64,000 nt of DNA from Maribacter spongiicola (GTDB lineage: Bacteria; Bacteroidota; Bacteroidia; Flavobacteriales; Flavobacteriaceae). The DNA lies in contig NZ_SOAY01000010.1 in NCBI RefSeq assembly GCF_004364165.1, positions 396,903 to 460,902 on the forward strand. The letters are read 5' to 3'. The position numbers and the translations under genes were made by a program. Shown here piece after piece: positions 35,009 to 45,121 of the stretch. How positions within the stretch are numbered: position 1 is the first letter of the stretch; each line of letters begins with the position of its first letter. The notes below the pieces were generated by a model. The model saw nothing but the letters and a program-made list of their open reading frames with translations, ran no database searches and was not told the DNA's origin.

Positions 35009-37651
35009 TTGCAAAAATTAAGTGATAATCTAAAATTTAAATATACCTGGCGAATCTATCAGCAGAAATTTTTAGATGGTTTTCAAGAGCATATAAAAGA
35101 TGAACATTTACATGTTATTGCACCACCTGGTTCGGGAAAAACGATATTGGGTCTAGAAATTTTAAAACGAATAGGTAAGCCGACTTTGGTGTTGTCACCA
35201 ACATTGACCATTAGAAATCAATGGCGTTCTAGATTATTAGAGTTTTTTACGGTCAATGGTGAATTTGACGCTTATTCATTAGATATTAAATCTCCTGACC
35301 AGATTACTTTTTCTACATACCAATCGTTATTTTCATTTTCCAAATCATTTGGTGAGAATGCTAAAGAGCAGCTGTTAGCGTATATAAAAGAACATCAAAT
35401 TGAAACGTTGGTATTGGATGAGGCACATCATTTAAAAAATGAATGGTGGTATTGTTTGTTTCACTTAAAGGCAATAGAAGGGTTGACCGTGGTTTCGCTA
35501 ACGGCAACACCGCCATACGACAGTACGGGAACAGAAATCAATCGCTATTTTAGTCTGTGTGGTCCAATCGATGACGAAATCGCCGTGCCTGATCTTATTA
35601 AAAACGGAAATCTTTGTCCGCATCAAGATTTTATATACTTCTCTAAACCAGAAGCGGCACAAATTAAATATATCGTTAGTTATCGCGAACAGATATTGAA
35701 TTTTACCAATAAGCTTCTTGCAAATACAGCCTTGCAAGAAAAATTGATTACCCAAGATTTCTATGTAAACCCTAAAAAATCTTTGGATTACATTTATCAG
35801 TACCCAAGCTTCTTTTCTTCAATAATTATTTATTTGAATTCTTGCGGCTATGCGGTTAATGAAAATAATCTAAAAATACTAGGCTTTGTCAATAACGATG
35901 TAACCTTTCCAAGTTTTACCTATGAATGGTCAGAAGTTTTGTTACAGCATTTATTAGTAGATCAACGGGAATATTTTATTGCTTTTGAGGATATTCTACT
36001 GCCTTTGGAAAAAGAATTGAAACGAATTGGGGTGCTAGATAACAAGCGGGTCAATTGTGTAGGAGATGAAGGCTTGTACCGTAACCTGTCTAATAGCCCA
36101 AGTAAGTTAGAAAGTATTTTTAAAATTGTTGAGCATACCAATGTTAGTTTACAAGAAGGTGCCAGAACCGTTATTTTAACCGATTTTATTCGAAAGGAGT
36201 TTTTAAATTTTGAAGGGAATGATACTAAAACTATAAACAAATTAGGGGTTGTGCCTATTTTTAAATATATACTTGCCAAGCAACCTACTAATAGCTCATT
36301 AGCTGTGTTAACGGGTTCTTTGGTAATTGTACATGAGAATGCATTATCACATTTAAAGGAAATACTGGCAATAGTCCAATTGGGTGTAGAACCTATAGAG
36401 GGTTCGGCAGGATATATATTCATTCCAGTTCCAGATGCTTTAAAGAATAAAATTGCGGAAGCTATTACCCAGCTTTTTAAAATAGGTATAATGACAACAC
36501 TTATTGGTACAAAAGCTTTTTTAGGTGAAGGTTGGGATGCTCCTTGTATTAATACATTGATACTTGCATCTTATGTGGGTTCTTTTGTTTCTTCTAACCA
36601 AATGAGGGGTCGCGCTATTAGGGTAGATGCAGATAACCCAGATAAAACAGGTGCCATTTGGCATCTTGCCTGTTTAGACCCTACCGCTATTAACGGAGGT
36701 AAGGATATGGAAAAACTTCAGCAACGGTTTGAGGCTTTTAACGGTGTTTCTATGCGTGACGAGATATATATTTCTAATGGAATAGACCGATTGGTATTAC
36801 CTGAAGAGTGGTCTGAAACCTTAGATTTAGCAACGATTAACAAAGATATGCTCTCTAGTGCTCAACAGAAAAATGTTTTTAGGGATAGATGGGCAGCAGC
36901 TATTGCTAAAGGAAATGTTTTGGTACGTGAACTGAAGATTCCTTATACCAATGAAACGTCATTTGCCAGAACAAAAAAATTAAATGCCCTAAATGCCGGT
37001 AAGTATGTAATGCTTGAGGTCGTCTTAGGTGTTTCCTTTTTTATTCCTGAATTTTTACTTAAGAATTTTGGTGCGGTTTTAAATAAAGGGGTAGTGCAGG
37101 TTATTTATATATTCTGTGCCGCCCTTATTCTGGGCTTTGGACCTAAAACGTTTAAAGCTTTAAAACTTTATTTTTTATTCGGTAATCAATACAAGAAAAC
37201 TAAGAAAATAGGAACCGCAATATTACACTATCTGATAGATGAAAAGAACTTGAATTTTGAATCTAATAATGCAAAAATTGTTGCCGAACAGAATTTGAAG
37301 GGAACTTTTTCTATTTATTTACAAGATGCAAGCCAGCATGATTGTAATATATTTATTTCTTTGTTGGAGGAAGTTATTGCGCCCATTGACAACCCTAGAT
37401 ATTTGTTGGTCAATGTTAATTTTATAAAGAGAAAACTCGGTATTAAAAATTATTATGTGGTACCAAAGGATATCGGAAAGAATAAAACCGAAGCATTAAG
37501 GTTCAAAGAATATTGGAACAAACATGTGGATGGTTCTAAAATTTTATTCACCAGAACAGTAAAGGGTAGAAAAGAATTACTTAAAGCACGATTTTCGCAC
37601 TTAAAATATCAATTTGAAGAGGTTTCGAAAAAAGCGATAACGTGGAAGTAA
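35009..37651 (+). CDS. SF2 DEAH helicase with C-terminal hydrophobic segments
   Basis: An 880-residue SF2 helicase: Walker A APPGSGKT (38-45), motif II DEAH (137-140), motif III LTATPP, motif V GEGWDAPCINTLIL, motif VI QMRGRAIR (about 531-538). Two hydrophobic stretches, MLEVVLGVSFFIPEFLL (about 670) and VVQVIYIFCAALILGFG (about 700), look like a membrane hairpin, unusual for a helicase. It starts with TTG at 35009; no in-frame ATG keeps the Q-motif region. An overlapping six-codon ATG frame (35001-35021) could lower translation. It is a lone gene with no defence partner next to it. Confidence 0.82.
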   Translation: MQKLSDNLKFKYTWRIYQQKFLDGFQEHIKDEHLHVIAPPGSGKTILGLEILKRIGKPTLVLSPTLTIRNQWRSRLLEFFTVNGEFDAYSLDIKSPDQITFSTYQSLFSFSKSFGENAKEQLLAYIKEHQIETLVLDEAHHLKNEWWYCLFHLKAIEGLTVVSLTATPPYDSTGTEINRYFSLCGPIDDEIAVPDLIKNGNLCPHQDFIYFSKPEAAQIKYIVSYREQILNFTNKLLANTALQEKLITQDFYVNPKKSLDYIYQYPSFFSSIIIYLNSCGYAVNENNLKILGFVNNDVTFPSFTYEWSEVLLQHLLVDQREYFIAFEDILLPLEKELKRIGVLDNKRVNCVGDEGLYRNLSNSPSKLESIFKIVEHTNVSLQEGARTVILTDFIRKEFLNFEGNDTKTINKLGVVPIFKYILAKQPTNSSLAVLTGSLVIVHENALSHLKEILAIVQLGVEPIEGSAGYIFIPVPDALKNKIAEAITQLFKIGIMTTLIGTKAFLGEGWDAPCINTLILASYVGSFVSSNQMRGRAIRVDADNPDKTGAIWHLACLDPTAINGGKDMEKLQQRFEAFNGVSMRDEIYISNGIDRLVLPEEWSETLDLATINKDMLSSAQQKNVFRDRWAAAIAKGNVLVRELKIPYTNETSFARTKKLNALNAGKYVMLEVVLGVSFFIPEFLLKNFGAVLNKGVVQVIYIFCAALILGFGPKTFKALKLYFLFGNQYKKTKKIGTAILHYLIDEKNLNFESNNAKIVAEQNLKGTFSIYLQDASQHDCNIFISLLEEVIAPIDNPRYLLVNVNFIKRKLGIKNYYVVPKDIGKNKTEALRFKEYWNKHVDGSKILFTRTVKGRKELLKARFSHLKYQFEEVSKKAITWK

Positions 37652-37667
37652 AAAGGTGATCAATGAG

Positions 37668-38456
37668 CTATATTGCTATCTCACCTATCAAATAGCAAAC
37701 GCCATTACCCGATATTTTTACACGGTCCCCAAGATATTCGCATTGTATATCGCCACCACGTTCAGATAGTTGCTTGGCGGTCAATATTTTCTTATTCAAC
37801 TTTTTTGACCAATACGGAGTCAAAGTAGTGTGCGCAGAACCCGTAACCGGATCTTCTGGAATGCCACATTGCGGAGCAAAAAATCGCGAGACAAAATCTA
37901 CATCGTTGCCTTTTGCAGAAACAATGACACCTCTACAATCCAATTCATTCAATAAATGGAAATTAGGTTTTATGTTCTCGATTTCCTCCTGAGATTCATA
38001 AATAAGCATATAGTCGGTCTTGCCTTTAAACGTTTCCAACGGTTGTTTTCCTATGGCTTTTGATAAGTTGATTTGTTCTGAAACTGGTATTACGTCATCC
38101 GTAGGGAAATCCATGGTTAATAATCCCGACTCACTTTTTTGAACTAATAACTCTCCACTTTTTGGTGAAATAAACCGAAGCGTATTTTCATTGTAACCGT
38201 AGTGTTTATAGAGCACGAAGGCAGTAGCAAGGGTAGCATGACCGCAAAGGTCTACTTCTATTTCAGGGGTAAACCAACGAAGTTCATAATGATCATTATG
38301 CTGCACTGCAAAAGCCGTTTCTGCCAAATTATTTTCCGCAGCTATCTGTTGCATTAAATCGTTTTCTAACCAAGATTCTAAAATACAAACTGCTGCTGGA
38401 TTGCCGCCAAATAGCTTAGAGGTGAAGGCGTCTATTTGAAATATTTTTTGCTTCAT
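37668..38456 (-). CDS. PhzF family isomerase/epimerase-like protein
   Basis: A 262-residue PhzF-fold protein: the N-terminal signature IDAFTSKLFGGNPAAVCIL with the catalytic Glu in NLAETAFAV, EVDLCGHATLATAFVL, and in the second half CGIPEDPVTGSAHTTL. Family members include DHHA isomerases and racemases; the substrate here is not known. It converges with the helicase gene, with 16 bp between. Confidence 0.92.
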   Translation of the reverse strand: MKQKIFQIDAFTSKLFGGNPAAVCILESWLENDLMQQIAAENNLAETAFAVQHNDHYELRWFTPEIEVDLCGHATLATAFVLYKHYGYNENTLRFISPKSGELLVQKSESGLLTMDFPTDDVIPVSEQINLSKAIGKQPLETFKGKTDYMLIYESQEEIENIKPNFHLLNELDCRGVIVSAKGNDVDFVSRFFAPQCGIPEDPVTGSAHTTLTPYWSKKLNKKILTAKQLSERGGDIQCEYLGDRVKISGNGVCYLIGEIAI

Positions 38457-38561
38457 AGAATTGAGATTTATTCGATAATCTAGATGATAAAGATGCGAGT
38501 CTTAACTATAAAATTATAGTTATTATAAAATGAATGCATCAATTGATTGCTCTGACGTTGG

Positions 38562-39506
38562 TTATTCTAGTCCGAATTTACGACTAATCTCGTCAGCTTT
38601 TTGAATCCATTTCTTGGGCGCATCAAATCGGTATCCTACATAGAACTCAAGAAAACTGATAGAGTCGTCTAAAATGAAATTTTCATCAGATGTGTGACTC
38701 AATAGGTGCGTGTTGATATTTACGCCACTAAAGAAATTTTCTGAATTATAGCCGCCGGTCATTCTAAAAATTAGTTGTGCCAAACCATTAAACGAAGAAT
38801 TTCCATCTGTGCTAGAATAGTTGAAACCCAATCCGCCAGTGGCACCAGCAGAAACGAGGTAATTTTCATCAAAAACCCAGTTGTAATAATAGCCCGGACC
38901 AATAGCAACCTTTAAAGATTTCTCTAATTGATTATCGATTATAGGATCTTCTAGTTTAAACTTGGTATAGTAGTACGATATGCTAGGAATAAAACTACCG
39001 ACACTTTGTTTCTGCCATTCGTTCTGAAATCCGATAGCACGAAACGAGAAATCAGGATTAAAAATATAACTAGAGGTACCTCCTATTTTAAAGGTTTTTA
39101 AATCATCTACTGGTAAGGTAAATTCAGAGGTTCTAGTGAAAAATCCCTTTTGCTTGTAGATATCCAAGGTCTGCATGTATTGACCGAAAAATGTTCGAAT
39201 ATTGAAGGTGATCAATTTAGAATCTCCGTTATCTTTATTCTCGGCGAGAAAGTTAGGTGCGTAGCCAAAATCAACCTCTAAAAAACGAAATAGCACCGAC
39301 AGCCCTAAGTAACTTTTATCATTGGGTATAAACTCTGTTTTAGCACGAGTTATCTTGTCTCTAAGCGTAAAACTATTGGAGGTGGTCTGTAAAGACAGCC
39401 GAACAGTTACCTTATCAGGAAAAGCTTCTTTGTAAAGTGAATTTTGAGCAATACTTACTTGCGTATGGCATAGCACAATCCAAAATAGAATGATTCTTAC
39501 ACCCAT
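38562..39506 (-). CDS. DUF4421 outer-membrane protein
   Basis: A 314-residue protein with a signal peptide (MGVRIILFWIVLCHTQVSIAQ). The strand pattern fits DUF4421: KVTVRLSLQTTSNSF, YLGLSVLFRFLEVDFGYAP, IPSISYYYTKF and a late barrel strand SFLEFYVGYRFD. It is probably an outer-membrane beta-barrel. Its start overlaps the end of hemF by 10 bp, so the two are translationally coupled; a link to porphyrin handling is possible but not shown. Confidence 0.8.
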   Translation of the reverse strand: MGVRIILFWIVLCHTQVSIAQNSLYKEAFPDKVTVRLSLQTTSNSFTLRDKITRAKTEFIPNDKSYLGLSVLFRFLEVDFGYAPNFLAENKDNGDSKLITFNIRTFFGQYMQTLDIYKQKGFFTRTSEFTLPVDDLKTFKIGGTSSYIFNPDFSFRAIGFQNEWQKQSVGSFIPSISYYYTKFKLEDPIIDNQLEKSLKVAIGPGYYYNWVFDENYLVSAGATGGLGFNYSSTDGNSSFNGLAQLIFRMTGGYNSENFFSGVNINTHLLSHTSDENFILDDSISFLEFYVGYRFDAPKKWIQKADEISRKFGLE

Positions 39507-40399
39507 TCTTTCGGTTTCGTCAATACATCAATTAAACGCTCTTCTTCACTGCCCTTTTCTGGGTGATGGTCATAGACCCATTGTACATGTGGTGGCAAGC
39601 TCATTAATATACTTTCTATTCTTCCGTTAGTCTTTAAACCGAACAGGGTTCCTTTATCATGAACTAAGTTGAACTCAACATATCTGCCTCTTCTAATCTC
39701 TTGCCAATCTCTTTGTTCCTTAGTGTATTCCAGGTCTTTTCTTTTTATAACGATTGGTACATAACAATCTAAAAAGCTATTGCCTACTTCGGTTACAAAG
39801 TTGTACCAGTCTTGCATATCCATCTCCGGAGTTGCTTTGCAATAGTCAAAAAATAGACCGCCTAGTCCGCGTGCTTCGTTTCTATGGGTATTCCAGAAAT
39901 ATTCGTCGCAACGTTTTTTGTAGGTGTCGTAGAATATAGCATTGTGTTTGTCGCAGGCAGTTTTACAAACTTCATGAAAATGAACGGCATCTTCGTCAAA
40001 TAAATAATAGGGAGTCAAATCTTGACCGCCACCAAACCATTGATCTACAATTTCGCCGTCTTTACCATACATTTCAAAATAACGCCAGTTTGCGTGAACT
40101 GTTGGCACCATAGGATTCTTTGGATGCAGTACCAAACTTAATCCGCAGGCGAAAAAATTAGCATCTTCTACTCCAAAATATGCCTTCATACTATCCGGAA
40201 GCTCGCCATGTACACCAGATATATTTACGCCACCTTTTTCAAAAACAGCTCCGTTTTCAATTACTCTAGTACGACCGCCACCACCTTCTGGGCGTACCCA
40301 AATATCTTCTTTAAAAGTGGCTGTACCGTCTACTTCTTCTAATTTAGAAGTAATCGTATCTTGAAGTTGTTCTATGTAAGCGTAAAATTTATCTTTCAT
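39497..40399 (-). CDS. hemF: Oxygen-dependent coproporphyrinogen III oxidase
   Basis: A 300-residue enzyme that converts coproporphyrinogen III to protoporphyrinogen IX with O2. Family signatures are VRPEGGGGRTRVIENGAVFEK, PTVHANWRYFE, WFGGGQDLTPYY, RGLGGLFFDY and RRGRYVEFNLVHDKGT. The presence of the O2-dependent form fits an aerobic organism. It precedes the DUF4421 gene with overlap. There is a gap to the M16 gene upstream, with a terminator in it. Confidence 0.96.
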   Translation of the reverse strand: MKDKFYAYIEQLQDTITSKLEEVDGTATFKEDIWVRPEGGGGRTRVIENGAVFEKGGVNISGVHGELPDSMKAYFGVEDANFFACGLSLVLHPKNPMVPTVHANWRYFEMYGKDGEIVDQWFGGGQDLTPYYLFDEDAVHFHEVCKTACDKHNAIFYDTYKKRCDEYFWNTHRNEARGLGGLFFDYCKATPEMDMQDWYNFVTEVGNSFLDCYVPIVIKRKDLEYTKEQRDWQEIRRGRYVEFNLVHDKGTLFGLKTNGRIESILMSLPPHVQWVYDHHPEKGSEEERLIDVLTKPKEWV

Positions 40400-40480
40400 G
40401 AGATTAGAAATATCATAATCATAATGGATTACAAAATTACGATTTATTAAGAAGGTATTGAATTAGTATAGGGCAATAAA

Positions 40481-40510
40481 AAAGCGGGCACTTAGAAAGT
40501 TGCCCGCTTT
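40481..40510 (-). terminator. Terminator after the M16 peptidase gene
   Basis: AAAGCGGGCA (40481-40490) and TGCCCGCTTT (40501-40510) form a perfect 10-bp stem with a 10-nt loop. On the minus strand the second arm runs into a T-run (TTTTTTATT). It lies 21 bp after the stop of the M16 gene. Confidence 0.9.
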
Positions 40511-40531
40511 GTAATCTATTTAAAAAGAAAT

Positions 40532-43243
40532 TTAATTTTTAAAATCTCCTGCATTTACTACAGACCATTTTTCGTACGGACCTATATATTTTTTAATTGC
40601 TGCATTAACTTTGGCAACTGTTAATTTACTTACATTATCTTCTATAGATTTTTGAAAATCTAATGTGCGATTATAAAATATGTTATTGTTTATTAAACTG
40701 CTTAGCTCATTATCTTTTGCCCTCGAAACATTTTGAGATTGGATCCAGCCATTGATGGCATTTCCTAATTCTTCTTCTGTAATACCATCTTTAATAAATC
40801 TTGCAATTTCTTCCTTAAAACCTAATTGTACTTTGTCAAAATTTTCGGGTGCATAAATTGCATATAAATACATCTGAGAATTCTGGTCATCTTTGTTGCC
40901 ATCAGCTTGAAAACCTGCGCCAGCACCATAACTTACACCATCTTTTTGTCGTAAACGATCTGCAATACGTGAATTTAAAAATCCACCACCTAGGATCGAA
41001 GAAGCAATTTCCAAGGCAGCATAATCTTCATGACTATCACTGATTTTAATGCTGAAACCACCTAATGTCATTGCATTCTGCTTATCTGGTGTTATTAGGC
41101 TTTCATTGATCTCCTTAACTGGTTTGTAAGGATTTGAAATATATGAGTAAGCATTTTTGCTTTTAAAGCTTCCGAATTTTTCTTCCATAAAAGTCTTTAC
41201 TTCTTCAGATGGTACATTTCCTATACCAACTAAAATGGAATATCCTAAACCATAATAATCAGCATAAAAAGATTTTAAATCATCAACTGTCAATTTTTTA
41301 ATTGCAGCTTCTTGCTCCTCAATACTCATTGCGTACAATGGATGGCCTACAGGGTATGTATTATTGATTTGTGCTAATTTTTGGGATGCTAAAAACTGTG
41401 GTTCAGTTTTATTACTCTCTAGGTATGCTAGTTCTTCAGTTTTCAGTTTTTCGAGTTCTGCCGTATCAAATATTGGATTCATCAATATATCTTCCATTAG
41501 AACTAGAGTCGGCATTAAATCTTTCTCTGTAGATGAAATATTTGCATAAATATTTCCATTAACACCTCTAAAATTTATGGAACTCTTAAGTTTGCTTAAT
41601 TCATCTTCAATTTGTTGGCGTGATTTTGTTGTTGTACCCTTGTTCAACATATTGGCAGTAAAACGCGGAATCATACCTTTATTCATTAAAGATTTTACAT
41701 CACCATTTCTTCCACTAAAGCTCAATGTAACAGTGTTACCTCTATTATTCTTTTCGATGAATGCATAGTTTACACCATTAGAAAGGCTACCACCAATTAT
41801 ACTATTTTGAATGGCATCATAAGCTACATCAAAAGCTTCTCCAGTGCTCATAGCTTCCTTACCCTTATAATCCTTTACCAGTGCATTTATGTCTGTATTA
41901 TGAGGTAAAGTAACTCTTTCAGGATTTTTCGTAGGATAGAATCTTCCCGTAGTTCTATTGGTAGGGATAAGGTACTTGGTCATTGCAGCATTAGCTTCTT
42001 CCAGAGTCATATTTTCTACTCTATCTCGTTGTAAAAATGCCAATCTCCAGTCACCAGCACCAATAAATTCGCTCATATAAGTGCCTAAATACGCCGAATT
42101 TCTAAAGACTTCGTCAATTTGTTTTAAGATATTAGATTTAGCTCTTTCTAATTCCTCTGCTGTAATTGGATTATCCTTTAAATTGTCCAATGTGGATCGT
42201 AAAATAGTTTCTACTTCATCTGCATTTTTTTCAGAGGGTACATCAACATTTATGTATAAGAAACCTGGTTCTTTTGTAAATGGGGAAAATGACCATAAAG
42301 AGGATGCTTTTTGAGTTTCTACTAATGCTTTGTAGATTCTTCCTGAAGGTTCATCAGTCAATATGTTTTCTACTACTGACTTTGCTGCGAAATCAGGGTC
42401 AGATCCTGCAGGTGTATGATATAAAGCACTTACCAATTGTAAATCGCCTACACGACTTACGCTTACATTTTTTTCTCCATCTTGAGCAGGTTCTTCAGTG
42501 TATGACATTAAAATAGCAGTACTAGGGTTTTTAAGATCGCCAAATTTTTCTGATATCTTATCCAATGTTTTGTCTACTTCAAATTTACCGGTCACCATTA
42601 ATACGGCATTGTCAGGTCTGTAAAATTTTGAATAAAATGCTTTTAAATTTTCAATAGGTACTCTCTCTATATCACTGCGGTTTCCTATAGTTGAGTTTCC
42701 GTAATTATGCCATAGGTAAGCTGCATTGATTACTTTTTCAAGTAAAACACCAGTTGGATCATTCTCACCGCTTTCAAATTCATTTCGAACTACAGAAAAT
42801 TCAGATTCTAAATCTTTTTTAGCGACGTACGAATTCATCATACGATCGGCTTCCAAATCTAAGGCCCAATCTAGATTTTCGTCGGTCGCATTAAAAGTTT
42901 CAAAGTAATTAGTGCGATCATACCATGTGGTACCATTTGGTCTTGCTCCATGAGAAGATAACTCTTTTGGAATGTCTGGGTGGTTAGGAGTACCTTTAAA
43001 AACCATATGTTCTAAGAGATGAGCCATACCTTTTTCGCCATAGCCTTCGTGTCTAGAACCCACCAAATAAGTGATGTTAACTGTAATGGTTTGAGCGGAA
43101 TTATCTGGAAATAATAACACTTTTAGACCATTGTCCATTTTGTATTCGGTAATACCTTCAACAGATGTTACTTTAGACATTTGGGCAAATGAAATCGCAG
43201 AACAAGCTATGAATAGATAGCCAATGAATAGTTTTTTAATCAT
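40532..43243 (-). CDS. Secreted M16 zinc metallopeptidase (pitrilysin-like)
   Basis: A 903-residue protein with a signal peptide (MIKKLFIGYLFIACSAISFAQ). Two M16 halves form the clamshell: the first has the inverted zinc motif HLLEH (75-79) with the distal Glu in SEFSVVRNEFESGEND; the second half (about 460-900) is the non-catalytic partner with GGGFLNSRIADRLRQKDGVSYG. It is probably periplasmic and degrades peptides. It is a single gene with its own terminator. Confidence 0.94.
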   Translation of the reverse strand: MIKKLFIGYLFIACSAISFAQMSKVTSVEGITEYKMDNGLKVLLFPDNSAQTITVNITYLVGSRHEGYGEKGMAHLLEHMVFKGTPNHPDIPKELSSHGARPNGTTWYDRTNYFETFNATDENLDWALDLEADRMMNSYVAKKDLESEFSVVRNEFESGENDPTGVLLEKVINAAYLWHNYGNSTIGNRSDIERVPIENLKAFYSKFYRPDNAVLMVTGKFEVDKTLDKISEKFGDLKNPSTAILMSYTEEPAQDGEKNVSVSRVGDLQLVSALYHTPAGSDPDFAAKSVVENILTDEPSGRIYKALVETQKASSLWSFSPFTKEPGFLYINVDVPSEKNADEVETILRSTLDNLKDNPITAEELERAKSNILKQIDEVFRNSAYLGTYMSEFIGAGDWRLAFLQRDRVENMTLEEANAAMTKYLIPTNRTTGRFYPTKNPERVTLPHNTDINALVKDYKGKEAMSTGEAFDVAYDAIQNSIIGGSLSNGVNYAFIEKNNRGNTVTLSFSGRNGDVKSLMNKGMIPRFTANMLNKGTTTKSRQQIEDELSKLKSSINFRGVNGNIYANISSTEKDLMPTLVLMEDILMNPIFDTAELEKLKTEELAYLESNKTEPQFLASQKLAQINNTYPVGHPLYAMSIEEQEAAIKKLTVDDLKSFYADYYGLGYSILVGIGNVPSEEVKTFMEEKFGSFKSKNAYSYISNPYKPVKEINESLITPDKQNAMTLGGFSIKISDSHEDYAALEIASSILGGGFLNSRIADRLRQKDGVSYGAGAGFQADGNKDDQNSQMYLYAIYAPENFDKVQLGFKEEIARFIKDGITEEELGNAINGWIQSQNVSRAKDNELSSLINNNIFYNRTLDFQKSIEDNVSKLTVAKVNAAIKKYIGPYEKWSVVNAGDFKN

Positions 43244-43355
43244 TTTGAATTATTTAGTGTAAGTTCAATATTACAAAAAAATAAGATAAAACTTGTAGTG
43301 TAAGAAGTTAGTTGTCAATTGATTAAAAATTCATTCGATAAGAAATAATGGTAAG

Positions 43356-43892
43356 CTATTTTTTTAAAACATAAAGTTCCATATCTAACGGGTCTTCGTT
43401 AGGCGGAGTGTGTTCTTTCAATAGTGTCTCTTTCCAAATATAGCCACAATTTTCAGCTACCTTAATACTACCAAGGTTAGATTTATGAGCAATGATTCTA
43501 AGTTGCTGTAAGTGTTGATGATTAAAGCCCCATTCTGAAATGGTTTTAACTGCATGTGTGGCAAAACCTTTATTGTTGAGGTCGTAGGATATGCAATAGG
43601 CAATTTCAGCTTCTTCTGCTGCTCGTTTGAGTTCTTTTAAATAAACCAGCCCTATAATTTTTCTTTTTTCTGGTTCTTTAAGTGTGAAGAGATACTCTTT
43701 ACCAGATAGAAAATCTGATACTTTTTCAAGTACAAAAATAGTGGATAGGGTCGGATTAAGATTTGCAGCTACCGTTTTGGGGAAGTATCTTTTTATATGG
43801 TCTGCATTGGCAGATATAAAATCGCATAAACGCCATCCATCGCTCTCTGAAATCGGATTTATTTCGAAATCTGGTAGTTGAAATGAATTCAT
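43356..43892 (-). CDS. GNAT N-acetyltransferase, RimJ/RimL type
   Basis: A 178-residue acetyltransferase: LKELKRAAEEAEIAYCISYDLNNKG leads into the acetyl-CoA loop (KGFATHAVKTI), then LRIIAHKSNLGSIKVAENCGY, the typical RimJ/RimL-like core ending. The substrate is not known. It lies between hemE and the M16 gene on the same strand, 48 bp after hemE. Confidence 0.88.
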   Translation of the reverse strand: MNSFQLPDFEINPISESDGWRLCDFISANADHIKRYFPKTVAANLNPTLSTIFVLEKVSDFLSGKEYLFTLKEPEKRKIIGLVYLKELKRAAEEAEIAYCISYDLNNKGFATHAVKTISEWGFNHQHLQQLRIIAHKSNLGSIKVAENCGYIWKETLLKEHTPPNEDPLDMELYVLKK

Positions 43893-43940
43893 TATGCGAT
43901 TATTATATCGGCTATTTTAATTCGTTCAAACCTGTTAGGG

Positions 43941-44972
43941 TTAGTCTTGTTTGTATTCTTTTACTGCATCAATAAATGCTTTGGCATTTTCAACTGGTAC
44001 ATTTGGTAGTATACCGTGACCTAAATTGACCACGTAGCTATCTTTACCAAATTCATTGATCATTTGGTGTACCATCTTCTTGATTTCAGATGGTGGAGAC
44101 AACAAACGAGATGGGTCAAAGTTACCTTGTAACGTAATTTTACCACCACTTAAATAGCGTGCGTTCCTAGCAGAGCATGTCCAGTCGACACCTAAGGCAG
44201 AAGCGCCAGATTTTGCCATATCACCTAAAGCGAACCAACAACCTTTTCCAAAAACAATAACCGGAGCTTCGTCTTTTAAAGCATCGATAATTTGCTGAAT
44301 GTATTGCCATGAGAATTCTTGATAATCGGTAGGCGATAACATACCGCCCCAAGAATCAAAAACTTGTACGGCATTTACACCTGCAGCAACTTTTGCTTTT
44401 AAGTATGCAATGGTAGTATCTGTAATTTTCTGAAGTAATTCGTGTGCAACAACCGGTTGTGTAAAGCATAATTCTTTAGCCTTATCGAACGTTTTGCTAC
44501 CTTGACCTTGTACACAGTAGCATAAAATGGTCCAAGGAGAACCTGCAAAACCGATTAACGGAACTTCATCGTTCAATTTTTCTTTAGTTGCTTTTATAGC
44601 TTCCATTACGTACCCTAATGTTTCGTGAACATCTGGTACAATTACGCTATCTAAATCTTTCTGATTACGAATAGGGTTCGGTAAATACGGACCAAAATTC
44701 GGCTTCATTTCCACATGAATATTCATAGCCTGTGGGATCACCAAAATATCACTGAATAATATAGCGGCATCCATACCATATCTACGAATTGGTTGAACCG
44801 TAATTTCTGATGCCAATTCTGGAGTCTGACATCTAGTAAAGAAGTCATACTTTTCTTTGATGGCCATAAATTCAGGTAAATATCTACCTGCTTGACGCAT
44901 CATCCACACTGGTGGTCTTTCTACCGTTTCACCTTTTAAGGCTTTTAGAAATAAGTCGTTTTTTAAACCCAT
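43941..44972 (-). CDS. hemE: Uroporphyrinogen decarboxylase
   Basis: A 343-residue enzyme that removes four acetate carboxyls from uroporphyrinogen III. Signatures: [16 protein letters not shown] near the N-terminus, [13 protein letters not shown] with the catalytic Asp, [12 protein letters not shown] and [11 protein letters not shown]. It is downstream of hemA-hemCD in pathway order, but a 149-bp gap with repeats (44986-45120) separates it from the hemC-hemD fusion. Confidence 0.97.
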   Translation of the reverse strand: MGLKNDLFLKALKGETVERPPVWMMRQAGRYLPEFMAIKEKYDFFTRCQTPELASEITVQPIRRYGMDAAILFSDILVIPQAMNIHVEMKPNFGPYLPNPIRNQKDLDSVIVPDVHETLGYVMEAIKATKEKLNDEVPLIGFAGSPWTILCYCVQGQGSKTFDKAKELCFTQPVVAHELLQKITDTTIAYLKAKVAAGVNAVQVFDSWGGMLSPTDYQEFSWQYIQQIIDALKDEAPVIVFGKGCWFALGDMAKSGASALGVDWTCSARNARYLSGGKITLQGNFDPSRLLSPPSEIKKMVHQMINEFGKDSYVVNLGHGILPNVPVENAKAFIDAVKEYKQD

Positions 44973-44985
44973 ATTTTTTATTGTT

Positions 44986-45074
44986 CGTCATTGCGAGGAG
45001 CCTTTTCGCTCCGAAGCAATCTGTTTGTTTGGTGTTCCTAAGAAACAGATTGCTTCGCTATGCTCGCAAAGACG
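44986..45074. repeat. REP/MITE-like 89-bp inverted repeat
   Basis: The outer arms CGTC (44986) and GACG (45074), with inner matching parts TTGCGAG / CTCGCAA and GAAGCAATCTGTTT / AAACAGATTGCTTC, form a long imperfect hairpin. This sequence type (CGTCATTGCGAGGAGC) is a widespread extragenic repeat in bacteria. It lies between hemCD and hemE and may shape the transcript. Confidence 0.8.
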
Positions 45075-45092
45075 TTAATTTTTAATTTTTTA

Positions 45093-45120
45093 GCCAACAG
45101 CCAACAGCCAACAGCCAACA
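45093..45120. repeat. Tandem GCCAACA x4
   Basis: Four perfect 7-bp units directly next to the hemC-hemD stop codon (TAG, complement at 45122-45124). The unit number may vary between strains. It is on the 3' side of the gene and not coding. Confidence 0.9.
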
Positions 45121-45121
45121 G

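Noticed and set aside
35009..37651. Helicase as part of a second defence system
   Set aside because: Neighbours are an ABC/M1 operon and a PhzF gene, with no nuclease or effector partner.
45093..45120. Possible coding repeat at the hemC-hemD C-terminus
   Set aside because: The repeat lies after the TAG stop codon, so it is not translated.
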